Positions 34,570 to 42,352 of a stretch of DNA of 64,000 nt are shown in pieces (positions within the stretch are counted from its first letter, which is position 1; the number at the start of each line of letters is the position of its first letter). The notes below the pieces were generated by a model. It worked only from the letters and a program-made list of their open reading frames with translations, ran no database searches and had not been told where the DNA came from. The stretch comes from Mycolicibacter engbaekii (GTDB taxonomy: Bacteria; Actinomycetota; Actinomycetes; Mycobacteriales; Mycobacteriaceae): NCBI RefSeq assembly GCF_002101585.1, contig NZ_LQOT01000069.1:248001-312000 (forward strand), read 5' to 3'. The position numbers and the translations under genes were made by a program.

Positions 34570-35427
34570 CTATCCGCCCAGCCGTCCGCCGGCGTCGATG
34601 CCCCAAAACGCCATGGTCAGAAGCATGTTGACGCAGACCATGATGGTGATGCTCGCGCGCATGGCCCGCCCCGCGGCGATGCCGACACCGCGCGGCCCGC
34701 CGGCGGCGTAGAAGCCGTAGTAACACTGCAGGGTGGACATGATGGCGACGAATATGGCGACCTTGATCACCGCGAAAACCATGTCGCGCGCGGCCAGCAT
34801 CAGCCCGAAGTAGTGCAGGTAGGTCCCCGAGGCCTGGCCGCTGACCATGAAGATCACGAACTGGCACACCAGGAAGTTCAGGCACAGGCAGACCACGAAC
34901 AGGGGAACGACGGCCAGTGCCGACGCGAGCACCCGGGTGGTCACCAGATAGGGGATGGGGCGAATGGCCAGCGACTCCAGCGCGTCGATCTCCTCGGAGA
35001 TGCGCATGGCGCCCAGTTGTGCGGTGAAGCGACAGCCCGCCTGGATGGCGAAACTCAGTGCGGCCATCATCGGTGCGATCTCGCGCACGGTCGCCAGCGC
35101 GGTGATCAACCCGGTGGCCGGTCCCAGGCCGAGCAGGTTGAGGGCGTTGTAGCCCTCGATCGCCACCACCGCGCCGCCGGCGGCGCCGTTGAGCAACACC
35201 ACCCCGGCGGTGCCGCCGCCGACGACGATGGACCCGTTACCCCATGTCACATCCGAGAGCAGCCGGAAGAACTCCCGCGGGTAGCGCCGCAGCACCAGCG
35301 GGATACCGGCCAGCGTCCGGAAGAAGAACACCACCATGTGTCCGATCCGGGCCGCTTGGTCGACCGGCACGTTCGCGGCGGCGAGCACGGGGCGCGCACC
35401 GGGGGGCAGGAAAGTGGTGGCCGCCAT
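34570..35427 (-). CDS. yrbEB: YrbE/MlaE-type permease, subunit B of the Mce transporter
   Basis: 285-residue integral membrane permease of the Mce ABC importer, with about five hydrophobic segments. The MlaE signature cytoplasmic helix MRISEEIDALESLAIRPIPYLVTTRV is present. The shared ATPase (MceG/Mkl) is normally encoded elsewhere and is not in this window. ATG at 35427, 2 bases after the yrbEA stop; the long upstream frame is unsupported. Confidence 0.93.
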   Translation of the reverse strand: MAATTFLPPGARPVLAAANVPVDQAARIGHMVVFFFRTLAGIPLVLRRYPREFFRLLSDVTWGNGSIVVGGGTAGVVLLNGAAGGAVVAIEGYNALNLLGLGPATGLITALATVREIAPMMAALSFAIQAGCRFTAQLGAMRISEEIDALESLAIRPIPYLVTTRVLASALAVVPLFVVCLCLNFLVCQFVIFMVSGQASGTYLHYFGLMLAARDMVFAVIKVAIFVAIMSTLQCYYGFYAAGGPRGVGIAAGRAMRASITIMVCVNMLLTMAFWGIDAGGRLGG

Positions 35428-35429
35428 GA

Positions 35430-36287
35430 TCAGAAACTGGTCTTCGGGAACAGCACCAGATACATCTGGCTCATCAGGACATTGGTCAGCAGCAGCAGCA
35501 GGATCGACTGCACCACGGCCGCGTTCACCGAGTTCGCCACTCCCGCTGGACCGCCGCGGGTGTCCAGTCCCTTGTAACTGGAGATGATTGCGACGATGAC
35601 GCCGAACACGACGGCCTTGAGCAGGGTCAGGATCAGGTCGTCGACGGTCGCGAACGACGAGAACGTCGAGGTGTAGCTGCCCGGGGTACCGCCTTGCAGC
35701 GTCACGGTGAACGCGTAGCCGGCCAGAAAGCCGATGAAGCAGGTGAAGCCGGTGAGGGCGACGGCGACCACCACGCTGGCCACCAGCCGGGGCACCACCA
35801 GACGCCGGATCACCGAGACGCCCATGACCTCCATGGCGTCGGTTTCCTCGCGGATGGCCCGGGACCCGAGATCGGCCCCGGTGGCCGATCCCACCGCGGC
35901 GGCCATCAGCACCGCCGCCACCAGTGGAGCGCCCTGCCGGATGACGGCCAGGCCGTTGGCGGCGCCGGCCAGCGATGTCGCGCCGAGTTGCCCTGCGAGC
36001 AAGCTGAATTGAATCGCCAGGGTGACGCTCAGCGGTACGGCGACGAACATCGTCGGCACGATTGCGGTGCGGGCCATGAAGGTGGCCTGTTCGACGAATT
36101 CGGTGAACGGGAAGCGGCCACGGGCGATGTCGATGAGCAGGTACTGGACGGTTCGTACCGCCAGCACGCATTGGCCGCCCACCGTACGCAGCGCGGTGAC
36201 CGGGTGCCGGCGCAGGTAGTCCTGCGACCAGCGCCCGATCGCCCGGGTCGCCGGGTTGGGCGCGTCATCGAGCTCCGGAGCCTGCAC
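35430..36287 (-). CDS. yrbEA: YrbE/MlaE-type permease, subunit A of the Mce transporter
   Basis: 285-residue partner permease with the MlaE-family coupling helix (IREETDAMEVMGVSVIRRLVVPR) and matching membrane segments. GTG at 36287 (VQAPELDDAPNP) with GAGGACG before it is the best start and lies 16 bases after the P450 stop. The longer frame would overlap the P450 gene. Pairing with yrbEB and six mce genes marks a complete mce operon. Confidence 0.9.
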   Translation of the reverse strand: MQAPELDDAPNPATRAIGRWSQDYLRRHPVTALRTVGGQCVLAVRTVQYLLIDIARGRFPFTEFVEQATFMARTAIVPTMFVAVPLSVTLAIQFSLLAGQLGATSLAGAANGLAVIRQGAPLVAAVLMAAAVGSATGADLGSRAIREETDAMEVMGVSVIRRLVVPRLVASVVVAVALTGFTCFIGFLAGYAFTVTLQGGTPGSYTSTFSSFATVDDLILTLLKAVVFGVIVAIISSYKGLDTRGGPAGVANSVNAAVVQSILLLLLTNVLMSQMYLVLFPKTSF

Positions 36288-36303
36288 CGTCCTCGGCCGC
36301 CCG

Positions 36304-37584
36304 TCAGTCCCGGTCGAAGACCAGACAGAGCCGTTTGAGGCCGCGCAACATGAAGCTCGGCTCATAGGTGAAGTCGTTGTCGTCGGCGAACCTGACGGCC
36401 TTGAAGCGCTGGGCCAGCTCGACGAACGCGATGCTCGCCTCGAGCCGGACCAGCGGAGCTCCCAGGCAGGCGTGGATGCCCTGGCCCAGCGCCAGGTGAG
36501 CCCGGGCGTTGTCGCGCTCGGGGTTGAACTCGTCGGCCCGGTCGAATCGCTCCTCGTCGCGGTTGGCCGAGGCGAAGGCCAGTACCACCAGTGCGCCTGC
36601 CGGAATGGTGTAGCCGCCCAGGGTGGTCTCGGCGGTGGTGATCCGGAACATGCTCTGCACCGGCGTCATGTACCGCAGGGCTTCCTCGGTGAACGCCTCG
36701 ACGCGCTCGGTGGGGTTCTCCCGCAGCCAATCCCACCACTTGGGCTGCTGTGCCGCCATGTGCAGCGTGCTGGTCAGCAACTTGGTGGTGGTCTCGTTCC
36801 CGGCGATCAGCAGCTGCTGGATGATGCTCAGGCACGCGCCGGTGCTCAGCGGTTCGTCGCCGTTGTCGATGTCGGAGGCGTTCACCAGCCCGGTGATCAG
36901 GTCGCCGCGGGGGTTTGCCCGCCGATCGTCGAGTTCGGCGGCGAAGTAGCGCTGGTATTCCAGCAGACTGCGCGCCTGCTCCAACCGGCCGACGTCGTCG
37001 AGTTCGGCCCCGATGGTGGCGGCGAACTGATCCGACCACCGCTTGAAGTCGCCGATCCGCTCATCGGGGACGTTGAGGATGTGGGCGATGATCCGCAGTG
37101 GCAGGGGTGCGGCGAACGCGGGGATGAAGTCGACCGGCTCGCCGGCGGGCAGCTGGTCGGCGATCTCGGTGGCGATCCGGCGGATGGCCGGTTCCTGCTG
37201 GGCGATCAGGCGCGGGGTGAACGCCTTGGCCACCATGCGCCGGTAGTAGTGATGTTCGGGCGGGTCGGCGGTGAGCAGGGTCGGGACCGGCGGCCAGCCC
37301 TGCGCTTCGATCTCGGCGACCTGGGCGGCCACCGACTCCGGTGCGGGCATCTGCGGCAGACCGAATTTCGACGAGAACACCTCGTGGTTGGTCAGCGCTT
37401 CGGCCACCAACTCGCGCGAGGTGACGAACCACATGCCCCGGCTGGCCACGAAGTGCACCGGTGCCTCGGCGCGCAGCGACTCGTACCACGGATAGGGGCA
37501 CTGCAGCGTCGCAGGCGCCAGGGGGTCGAAGTCGCTGACCGGGCATCGGGCTGCCGTGGTCTGCTCGGAAGTGGTGTCGCTCAA
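36304..37584 (-). CDS. Cytochrome P450
   Basis: 426-residue soluble heme monooxygenase. I-helix AGNETT (residues 261-266), K-helix E301-A-L-R304, and heme-ligand C373 in LGQGIHACLG, where the usual Phe seven residues before Cys is Leu. TTG start at 37584 with GGAGG six bases upstream. It is the first gene of the leftward mce unit, directly before yrbEA. A 3Fe-4S ferredoxin of the P450-partner type is encoded at 49800 in the other unit. Substrate unknown; context suggests hydroxylation of the imported terpenoid or lipid. Confidence 0.92.
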   Translation of the reverse strand: MSDTTSEQTTAARCPVSDFDPLAPATLQCPYPWYESLRAEAPVHFVASRGMWFVTSRELVAEALTNHEVFSSKFGLPQMPAPESVAAQVAEIEAQGWPPVPTLLTADPPEHHYYRRMVAKAFTPRLIAQQEPAIRRIATEIADQLPAGEPVDFIPAFAAPLPLRIIAHILNVPDERIGDFKRWSDQFAATIGAELDDVGRLEQARSLLEYQRYFAAELDDRRANPRGDLITGLVNASDIDNGDEPLSTGACLSIIQQLLIAGNETTTKLLTSTLHMAAQQPKWWDWLRENPTERVEAFTEEALRYMTPVQSMFRITTAETTLGGYTIPAGALVVLAFASANRDEERFDRADEFNPERDNARAHLALGQGIHACLGAPLVRLEASIAFVELAQRFKAVRFADDNDFTYEPSFMLRGLKRLCLVFDRD

Positions 37585-37617
37585 CGCGGCCTCCAGGGAA
37601 TTTGCATCACGCACTTG

Positions 37618-37637
37618 ACTAATTGGTGCACCAATAT
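37618..37637. promoter_or_regulatory. Operator-like site 1 in the P450/SDR divergent promoter
   Basis: ACTAATTGGTGCACCAATAT, containing the perfect 14-bp palindrome ATTGGTGCACCAAT (37622-37635). It lies 34 bases upstream of the P450 start and 71 before the SDR start. It shares ACTAATTGGT-nn-ACCA with site 2 at 41519-41549. Probably bound by the TetR protein encoded at 41641. Confidence 0.65.
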
Positions 37638-37707
37638 AATAGTGAGCTGCGTCATACGCAAGGTTGTCGCCGGGGCGCAATCCCGGCGCGCGGGAAGTGG
37701 AGGACGG

Positions 37708-38493
37708 GTGGCTGGCGCAGCTCCGAAAGCAGTGGTGACCGGTGCGGGAAATGGCATCGGACGTGCGATTTCACGCCATCTGGCTGCGGCGGGAGCCGAG
37801 GTGGTCCTCGTCGACGTCGACGGGGATGCGGCGCAACGAGCCGCGGCGGAGGTCGGCGGTAAGGCTGTTGTCTGCGATGTCTCCGACGAACGGTCGGTGG
37901 CCGCATTGGCCGAGGCGATCGACGCGGTGGACATCCTGGTCAACAACGCCGGCATCTGGCGGTCGGCGACGCTGGACGACAGCACCACCGCCGAGATCGA
38001 CGATGTGCTGGGCACCAACGTGCGCGGCACCTGGCTGGTCACTCGGGCGTTGGTGCCCAAATTCGGCGCCGACGGTGGCGCGATCGTCAACCTCGCCTCG
38101 GTGCTGGCCCACGTGGGTGCGGCCGGCCGGGGAATCTACCCGGCGTCCAAGGCGGCGGTGGTCGCGTTGACCAGGCAGATGGCCGTCGAGTACGCGCCGC
38201 GCAAGATCCGGGCCAACGCGATCGGTCCGGGCCTGGTGCTCACCGAGGGAACCGCCGGGGAGTTCGGCGATCCCGGACTGCAGGACGCCATCGGCGCGGC
38301 GATGCCGCTGGGCAGGCTCGGGACCCCCGAAGACATCGCCGCCGCGGTCGCCTTCCTGGCTTCACCGGCTGCCGGCTACATCACCGGCCAGGCGCTCTAC
38401 GTCGACGGGGGTTGGGCGGTCAACGGCTCGGCTTTCATCGGCACCGCGGTCGAGCAGTATGTCACCCAGCTGGCCACGGCCGGCCAGTCGTAG
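37708..38493 (+). CDS. Short-chain dehydrogenase/reductase
   Basis: 261-residue classical SDR. NAD(P) motif TGAGNGIGRA, NNAG at the expected place (DILVNNAGIW), and the catalytic Ser ... Y-x3-K (ASVLAHVG then YPASKAA) are intact. GTG at 37708 with GTGGAGGACGG upstream. An acidic VLVDVDG after the second strand points to NAD rather than NADP. Transcribed divergently from the P450-mce unit and followed 13 bases later by the Rieske oxygenase, so it probably acts on the same pathway alcohol or ketone. Confidence 0.9.
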   Translation: MAGAAPKAVVTGAGNGIGRAISRHLAAAGAEVVLVDVDGDAAQRAAAEVGGKAVVCDVSDERSVAALAEAIDAVDILVNNAGIWRSATLDDSTTAEIDDVLGTNVRGTWLVTRALVPKFGADGGAIVNLASVLAHVGAAGRGIYPASKAAVVALTRQMAVEYAPRKIRANAIGPGLVLTEGTAGEFGDPGLQDAIGAAMPLGRLGTPEDIAAAVAFLASPAAGYITGQALYVDGGWAVNGSAFIGTAVEQYVTQLATAGQS

Positions 38494-38506
38494 GTTTGGA
38501 GAAGTG

Positions 38507-39907
38507 ATGAGCGAGCGTGTGCAGGGTCCCGGCGGTCCGGGGGAGGCGCGTTCACCGGGACCGACGGTGCAGGAGCTGCTGGCAACCGACACCCGAGAGG
38601 TGCCCAAGCCGCTGCTGGAGGAGTCGTTTGAATTCCTCGGCTCCGAGGACATCGACAAGGCGCGCTACATCAGCGGCGACTTCCACCGGCTGGAAGTGGA
38701 CAAGCTCTGGAAACGGGTGTGGCAGATGGCCTGCCGGGAAGAGGACATTCCCGAGCCGGGGGACTACGTCGTCTACGACGTCGCCGATATGTCGCTCATC
38801 GTGGTCCGCACCCCGGCCGGGGAGATCAAGGCCTACCACAACGCCTGCCTGCACCGCGGTCGCCGGCTTTGTGATGACTCCGGGCACGCCAACCAATTGC
38901 GTTGTCCGTTCCACGGGTTCACCTGGAGCCTGGAGGGAGCATTGACCGATGTTCCCTGCCGCTGGGACTTCCCGCATATCGACGACGCGAAATTCGGCTT
39001 GCCCGAAGCGCTGACCGCGACGTGGGCCGGGTTCGTGTTCGTCAATCCCGACCCCGGCGCGGTACCGCTGGAGCACTTCATCGGCGAGGCGGACCGGCAT
39101 CTGGAGCCGTTCAAGTTGCAGGACCGCTTCAAGGCGGTGCATGTGGTCAAGGTTCTCGACTGCAACTGGAAGGTCGCGATGGAGGCCTTCATCGAGTCCT
39201 ACCATGTGATCGCCACGCATCCGCAACTGCTGGAGTACCTCGGCGACTGCAACACCCAGTACGACATCTACCGCCGCAGCGACGGGTTGCCCGGATTCAA
39301 CCGGATGATCACCGCGCAGGCCACCAGCAGTCCGCACCTGGGCGAGCCGCTGGAGCCCCAGGACGTGCTGGAGGCGATGTTCCGCGACTTCTACCCCGAA
39401 GGTGTCGGGAGCTTCACGGTGCCGGAGGGGCAAGAGGCCCGGCCGGTGGTCGCCGAAGCGATGCGCGCACAGCTGGCGGAGGCCACCGGGGCGGATCTGT
39501 CCGATGTCAGCGACAGCGAGATCCTGGACGCCATAGAGTATTTCGTGTTCCCGAACCTGGCACCGTGGGCCGGGGTGGGCGCGCCGTTGACCTACCGGTT
39601 CCGGCCCTACGGCAACGACCCCGACCGCTGCATCTTCGATGTGATGATGCTGGTGCCCCTGCCGGCCGGTGTGCCCAAGCCCAAGGCGGCTCCGCCGCAC
39701 GTGCTGGGCCCCGACGAGGACTTCGCCGCCGCACCGGAGCTGGGCGGGTTGTGCGCGGTGCTCAATCAGGACCTGACCAACCTGGGCTGGGTGCAGCGGG
39801 GGCTCAAGTCGATGACCAAACCCGGTGTGACGCTGGCGAATTATCAGGAGAGCAGGATTCGGCAGTTCCACGCCGACCTCGACGCATACCTGGCCGCCGA
39901 GACGTAG
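38507..39907 (+). CDS. Rieske non-heme iron oxygenase, alpha subunit
   Basis: 466 residues. Rieske cluster ligands are C114-x-H116 and C133-x2-H136. The mononuclear iron site shows H233 and H238 in IESYHVIATH. The residue that normally bridges the two centres (Asp) is Glu230 here, as known in carnitine monooxygenase-type enzymes. It starts at the ATG after GGAGAAG. No beta subunit is present, so it is probably a homotrimer. A 2Fe-2S ferredoxin (47878) could serve it; no dedicated reductase is in the window. Substrate unknown. Confidence 0.92.
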   Translation: MSERVQGPGGPGEARSPGPTVQELLATDTREVPKPLLEESFEFLGSEDIDKARYISGDFHRLEVDKLWKRVWQMACREEDIPEPGDYVVYDVADMSLIVVRTPAGEIKAYHNACLHRGRRLCDDSGHANQLRCPFHGFTWSLEGALTDVPCRWDFPHIDDAKFGLPEALTATWAGFVFVNPDPGAVPLEHFIGEADRHLEPFKLQDRFKAVHVVKVLDCNWKVAMEAFIESYHVIATHPQLLEYLGDCNTQYDIYRRSDGLPGFNRMITAQATSSPHLGEPLEPQDVLEAMFRDFYPEGVGSFTVPEGQEARPVVAEAMRAQLAEATGADLSDVSDSEILDAIEYFVFPNLAPWAGVGAPLTYRFRPYGNDPDRCIFDVMMLVPLPAGVPKPKAAPPHVLGPDEDFAAAPELGGLCAVLNQDLTNLGWVQRGLKSMTKPGVTLANYQESRIRQFHADLDAYLAAET

Positions 39908-39931
39908 CGGCCCGGCCGGCGGCTGGGGGAG

Positions 39932-40699
39932 TCAGGGCGCCGGGTGTAGCTGTCCGGTGATTGCCCAGCGCAGGCAGCGCCGCAGGATGGTGCGGAATTG
40001 CGGCACGGTCCAGCTGCCGCGGTCCACGCAGCCCAGGTCCTCGACGCCCAGATCGGCCAGATCGAAGCGGCCGCGGCAATGGCCCAGCGTGAAGTAGCAG
40101 ACCGTGCCGGCGCCGTGCTGCTTGAGGTAGAGCACCGGGCGGGGCTCGTCGAGGTGGGTGTGTCCTTCGGCGAACCCGGTTGACTCGCCCACGAAACTGG
40201 TGTGCGCCAATACCTGCAAGGGCGGGTGCAGTTGGCTGATGTAGAGCTCGTCGGTCACGGTGAAGGACCCGATACCGGCGGTGAACGGATGATCGGCGAC
40301 GGGCGTGACGGTGTAGGGGGCGATGGGGGGATGGCCGAGAAATCGGCTGCCCAGCAGCTGCGCCAGGTTTCCCGGAAGCGGCGGTGTGCAGAACAGGTGA
40401 TCGGCATCGGCGGCCGCGGGGACGATGGAGGCGTTGGTGGCGTGCAGCGCCAGCCAGCGACCGCCCGCGGCGAGGAACTCCGCGAGCGCCGCGCGTTGCG
40501 CCTCCGACGGCATGACGTTGCAGGTGTAGGTGATCAGGGGCTCGTCCGGCCTGAGCCGGCCCAGCCCCTCGTAGTCCTGGTAGACCCGGGTGTGCACCTG
40601 GTCGTAGGCCGCCAGCTCGCCCAGCAGTTCCCGCCGGGCGTAGTCGAAGTCGTGCCATTGGCCGCCGCACACCAACGCGGCGCGGACGCGGCGATTCAC
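39932..40699 (-). CDS. ThuA-like domain protein
   Basis: 255-residue protein of the ThuA / trehalose-utilisation-like fold, a class I glutamine-amidotransferase relative that lacks a clear nucleophile Cys. Visible pattern: ALVCGGQWHDFDYAR at the N-terminus, a GGRWLALHATN motif in the middle, LGHPPIAPYTVTP and PVLYLKQHGAGTVCYFTLGH near the end. The role of such proteins is not established. GTG at 40699, 5 bases after the stop of the SDR on the same strand, so the pair is cotranscribed. Confidence 0.8.
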   Translation of the reverse strand: MNRRVRAALVCGGQWHDFDYARRELLGELAAYDQVHTRVYQDYEGLGRLRPDEPLITYTCNVMPSEAQRAALAEFLAAGGRWLALHATNASIVPAAADADHLFCTPPLPGNLAQLLGSRFLGHPPIAPYTVTPVADHPFTAGIGSFTVTDELYISQLHPPLQVLAHTSFVGESTGFAEGHTHLDEPRPVLYLKQHGAGTVCYFTLGHCRGRFDLADLGVEDLGCVDRGSWTVPQFRTILRRCLRWAITGQLHPAP

Positions 40700-40704
40700 C
40701 GGTC

Positions 40705-41466
40705 TTAGAACGCGAATCGGTTGGTGAAGGCGCCGTCGACGACCAGGTTGGTCCCGGTGATGTGCCCGGCTGCCGGCGAGGCCAGGAAGGTCACCGCGTT
40801 GGCGACGTCGTCGGCGGAGGCGAACTTGCCCAGCGCCGCGCCGGCCTTGGCGGCCTCGTAGAGCTCGGGCATGCCGGCCTTGATGTTCTCCCACACCCCG
40901 CCGTCGAAGTACACCGGTCCCGGCGACACCGCATTGACCCGAATGCCGTCGGCGCCCAAGGCTCTGGCCTGCGCCGCGGCATGCTGGAGCATGGCGGCCT
41001 TGAGCGCGCCGAAGCTGTTGGCGGTGGGCAGGATTCCGGCCTCCAGCGCCGATGTGCTGGCGATGGCGATGACCGAGGCCGAGTCGCTGGCCTGCAGATG
41101 CGGCAGCGCGGCCTCGATGAGGCCGACGAAGCTCATCAGGTCGGTGTGGAAGTTGTTCGCCCAGGCCGACGGTCCCTCGCCCACTGACGCCGAGGCATTG
41201 GCCACCACGATGTCCACACCGCCCAGCGCGTCGGCGCCGGCGCGCACGAAGGCGTCCACCGCCGCGGCGTCGCTGACGTCGGCCGCTTGGTGAAAGACCG
41301 TCCCGAGTTCGGACAGCTTGTCCGCCGCTGCGCCCAGCGCCTGTTCGTCGCGCGCGCAGATGCCCACCGAGGCGCCTTCTTTGAGCAATGTCGTTGCTGT
41401 GGCGAAGCCGATGCCACGGCTGCCGCCGGTGATGAGTGCGCGCTTGCCGGTGAGGCGGAGATCCAT
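40705..41466 (-). CDS. Short-chain dehydrogenase-like protein with Tyr to Phe substitution
   Basis: 253 residues of the classical SDR fold: TGGSRGIG dinucleotide motif, Ser139, Lys156 and the late GPVYFDGG and NLVVDGAFTN segments. The position of the catalytic Tyr (Y-x3-K) is Phe152 in NSFGALKAA; the codon is TTC. This should impair normal oxidoreductase chemistry. ATG at 41466 is favoured by the spacing to GGGAG; GTG at 41469 is possible. First gene of the leftward SDR-ThuA pair, with operator-like site 2 just upstream. Confidence 0.88.
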   Translation of the reverse strand: MDLRLTGKRALITGGSRGIGFATATTLLKEGASVGICARDEQALGAAADKLSELGTVFHQAADVSDAAAVDAFVRAGADALGGVDIVVANASASVGEGPSAWANNFHTDLMSFVGLIEAALPHLQASDSASVIAIASTSALEAGILPTANSFGALKAAMLQHAAAQARALGADGIRVNAVSPGPVYFDGGVWENIKAGMPELYEAAKAGAALGKFASADDVANAVTFLASPAAGHITGTNLVVDGAFTNRFAF

Positions 41467-41518
41467 CACAGTGCTCCCTCGGTGGTACGGCTGTCCCGTA
41501 GCCCGACTGGCCGGACAG

Positions 41519-41549
41519 TATTGGCTGGTTAACCAATTAGTTTGTAACA
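41519..41549. promoter_or_regulatory. Operator-like site 2 between SDR and TetR genes
   Basis: Read on the minus strand it begins TGTTACAAA and continues CTAATTGGTTAACCAGCCAA. It matches site 3 in 23 of 31 positions and site 1 over ACTAATTGGT-nn-ACCA. It includes the palindrome TGGTTAACCA. Located 53 bases before the SDR start and 92 before the TetR start, so it could autoregulate the repressor. Confidence 0.65.
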
Positions 41550-41640
41550 GGCGTCACTGTCCGGGTCAATGGATTGCCCGCGCCGGCTGAGCGGAACGTC
41601 AGCGGCGGAAATACGCGGCCGCGTTTGCCATGATGGTCAG

Positions 41641-42267
41641 GTGAGCGACGCGCGAGTGAAACCTGGTCCGGGACGTCCTGCCGGAATCGACAGCGGCGAC
41701 ACCCGGCAGCGGGTAATCGACGCGGCGTGCCGGTGTTTCGCGCAGTACGGGTACGGCCCGGCGACCAACAGCCTGATCGCGGAATTGGCCGGGGTCACCG
41801 CCGGCGCCGTCTACTACCACTACGGGACCAAGAGCAAACTGTTCGACGCCGTGTGCGAGGACGTCTACGGCCGGATCATCGCCCGGTCTGCGGAAGTGGT
41901 GATGGCCCAGCCGCGGTCGGTGCAGGGGCTGCTGCGTGCGGTGCTCGGGGAGTCGATGCGGATCAACCACGAGTGGCCCACGCTGGCCGGCTTCGTGGCC
42001 ACCGCGCCCATCGACGCGCGCCGTCACCCCGAGCTCACCGAGGCGTTCTCCAGGCAGGCGGTGGCCATGGCCGAGACCCTGGCCACCGCGGTGCGCAACG
42101 GCCAGGAGCATGGGCTGATCCCCGCGGACCGCGACCCCGTTGCGGTGGCGCACCTGATCGGCACCATTGTCGACGGATTCGCCCATGCGGCCGCGTCGAC
42201 CACTCCGGCGGCCATGGACGAGATGACCGCGCTGATCGACTCGCTGCTGCTGGGCGCCGACGAGTAG
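41641..42267 (+). CDS. TetR family transcriptional regulator
   Basis: 208 residues. N-terminal helix-turn-helix (TRQRVIDAACRCFAQYGY, then SLIAELAGVTAGAVYYHYGTKSKLFDAV) is classical TetR. The C-terminal ligand domain is not recognisable by family. GTG start at 41641. It lies at the centre of the divergent catabolic units and is the only regulator between 25 and 54 kb, so it is the obvious candidate to bind the three related sites at 37618, 41519 and 42312. The inducer may be a CoA thioester or the imported substrate. Confidence 0.9.
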   Translation: MSDARVKPGPGRPAGIDSGDTRQRVIDAACRCFAQYGYGPATNSLIAELAGVTAGAVYYHYGTKSKLFDAVCEDVYGRIIARSAEVVMAQPRSVQGLLRAVLGESMRINHEWPTLAGFVATAPIDARRHPELTEAFSRQAVAMAETLATAVRNGQEHGLIPADRDPVAVAHLIGTIVDGFAHAAASTTPAAMDEMTALIDSLLLGADE

Positions 42268-42311
42268 GGCGCGGGCGGCCGCCAGGAGCGTTGACAGTGG
42301 ATCGTGACCGG

Positions 42312-42342
42312 TGTTACAAATTAATTATCGAACTAACTAATA
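42312..42342. promoter_or_regulatory. Operator-like site 3 upstream of the E1-alpha gene
   Basis: TGTTACAAA followed by TTAATTATCGAACTAACTAA and TA, ending one base before the GGGAGG ribosome-binding site of the E1-alpha gene. It matches site 2 (41519-41549, minus strand) in 23 of 31 positions. Binding here would block transcription of the 13-gene rightward unit. It is also the most AT-rich stretch of the neighbourhood. Confidence 0.65.
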
Positions 42343-42352
42343 GGGAGGCGTC

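Noticed and set aside
36256..37700. Long plus-strand open frame antisense to the P450 gene, continuous with the SDR
   Set aside because: The P450 on the other strand has all heme and helix motifs. The true SDR start at 37708 has its own ribosome-binding site, so the upstream extension is not coding.
39932..41536. Apparent single 534-codon minus-strand gene covering the SDR and ThuA region
   Set aside because: Only the last 255 codons encode a recognisable protein (ThuA-like). The first part is a shifted shadow of the SDR gene, which lies in another frame with intact SDR motifs. Two separate genes fit better.
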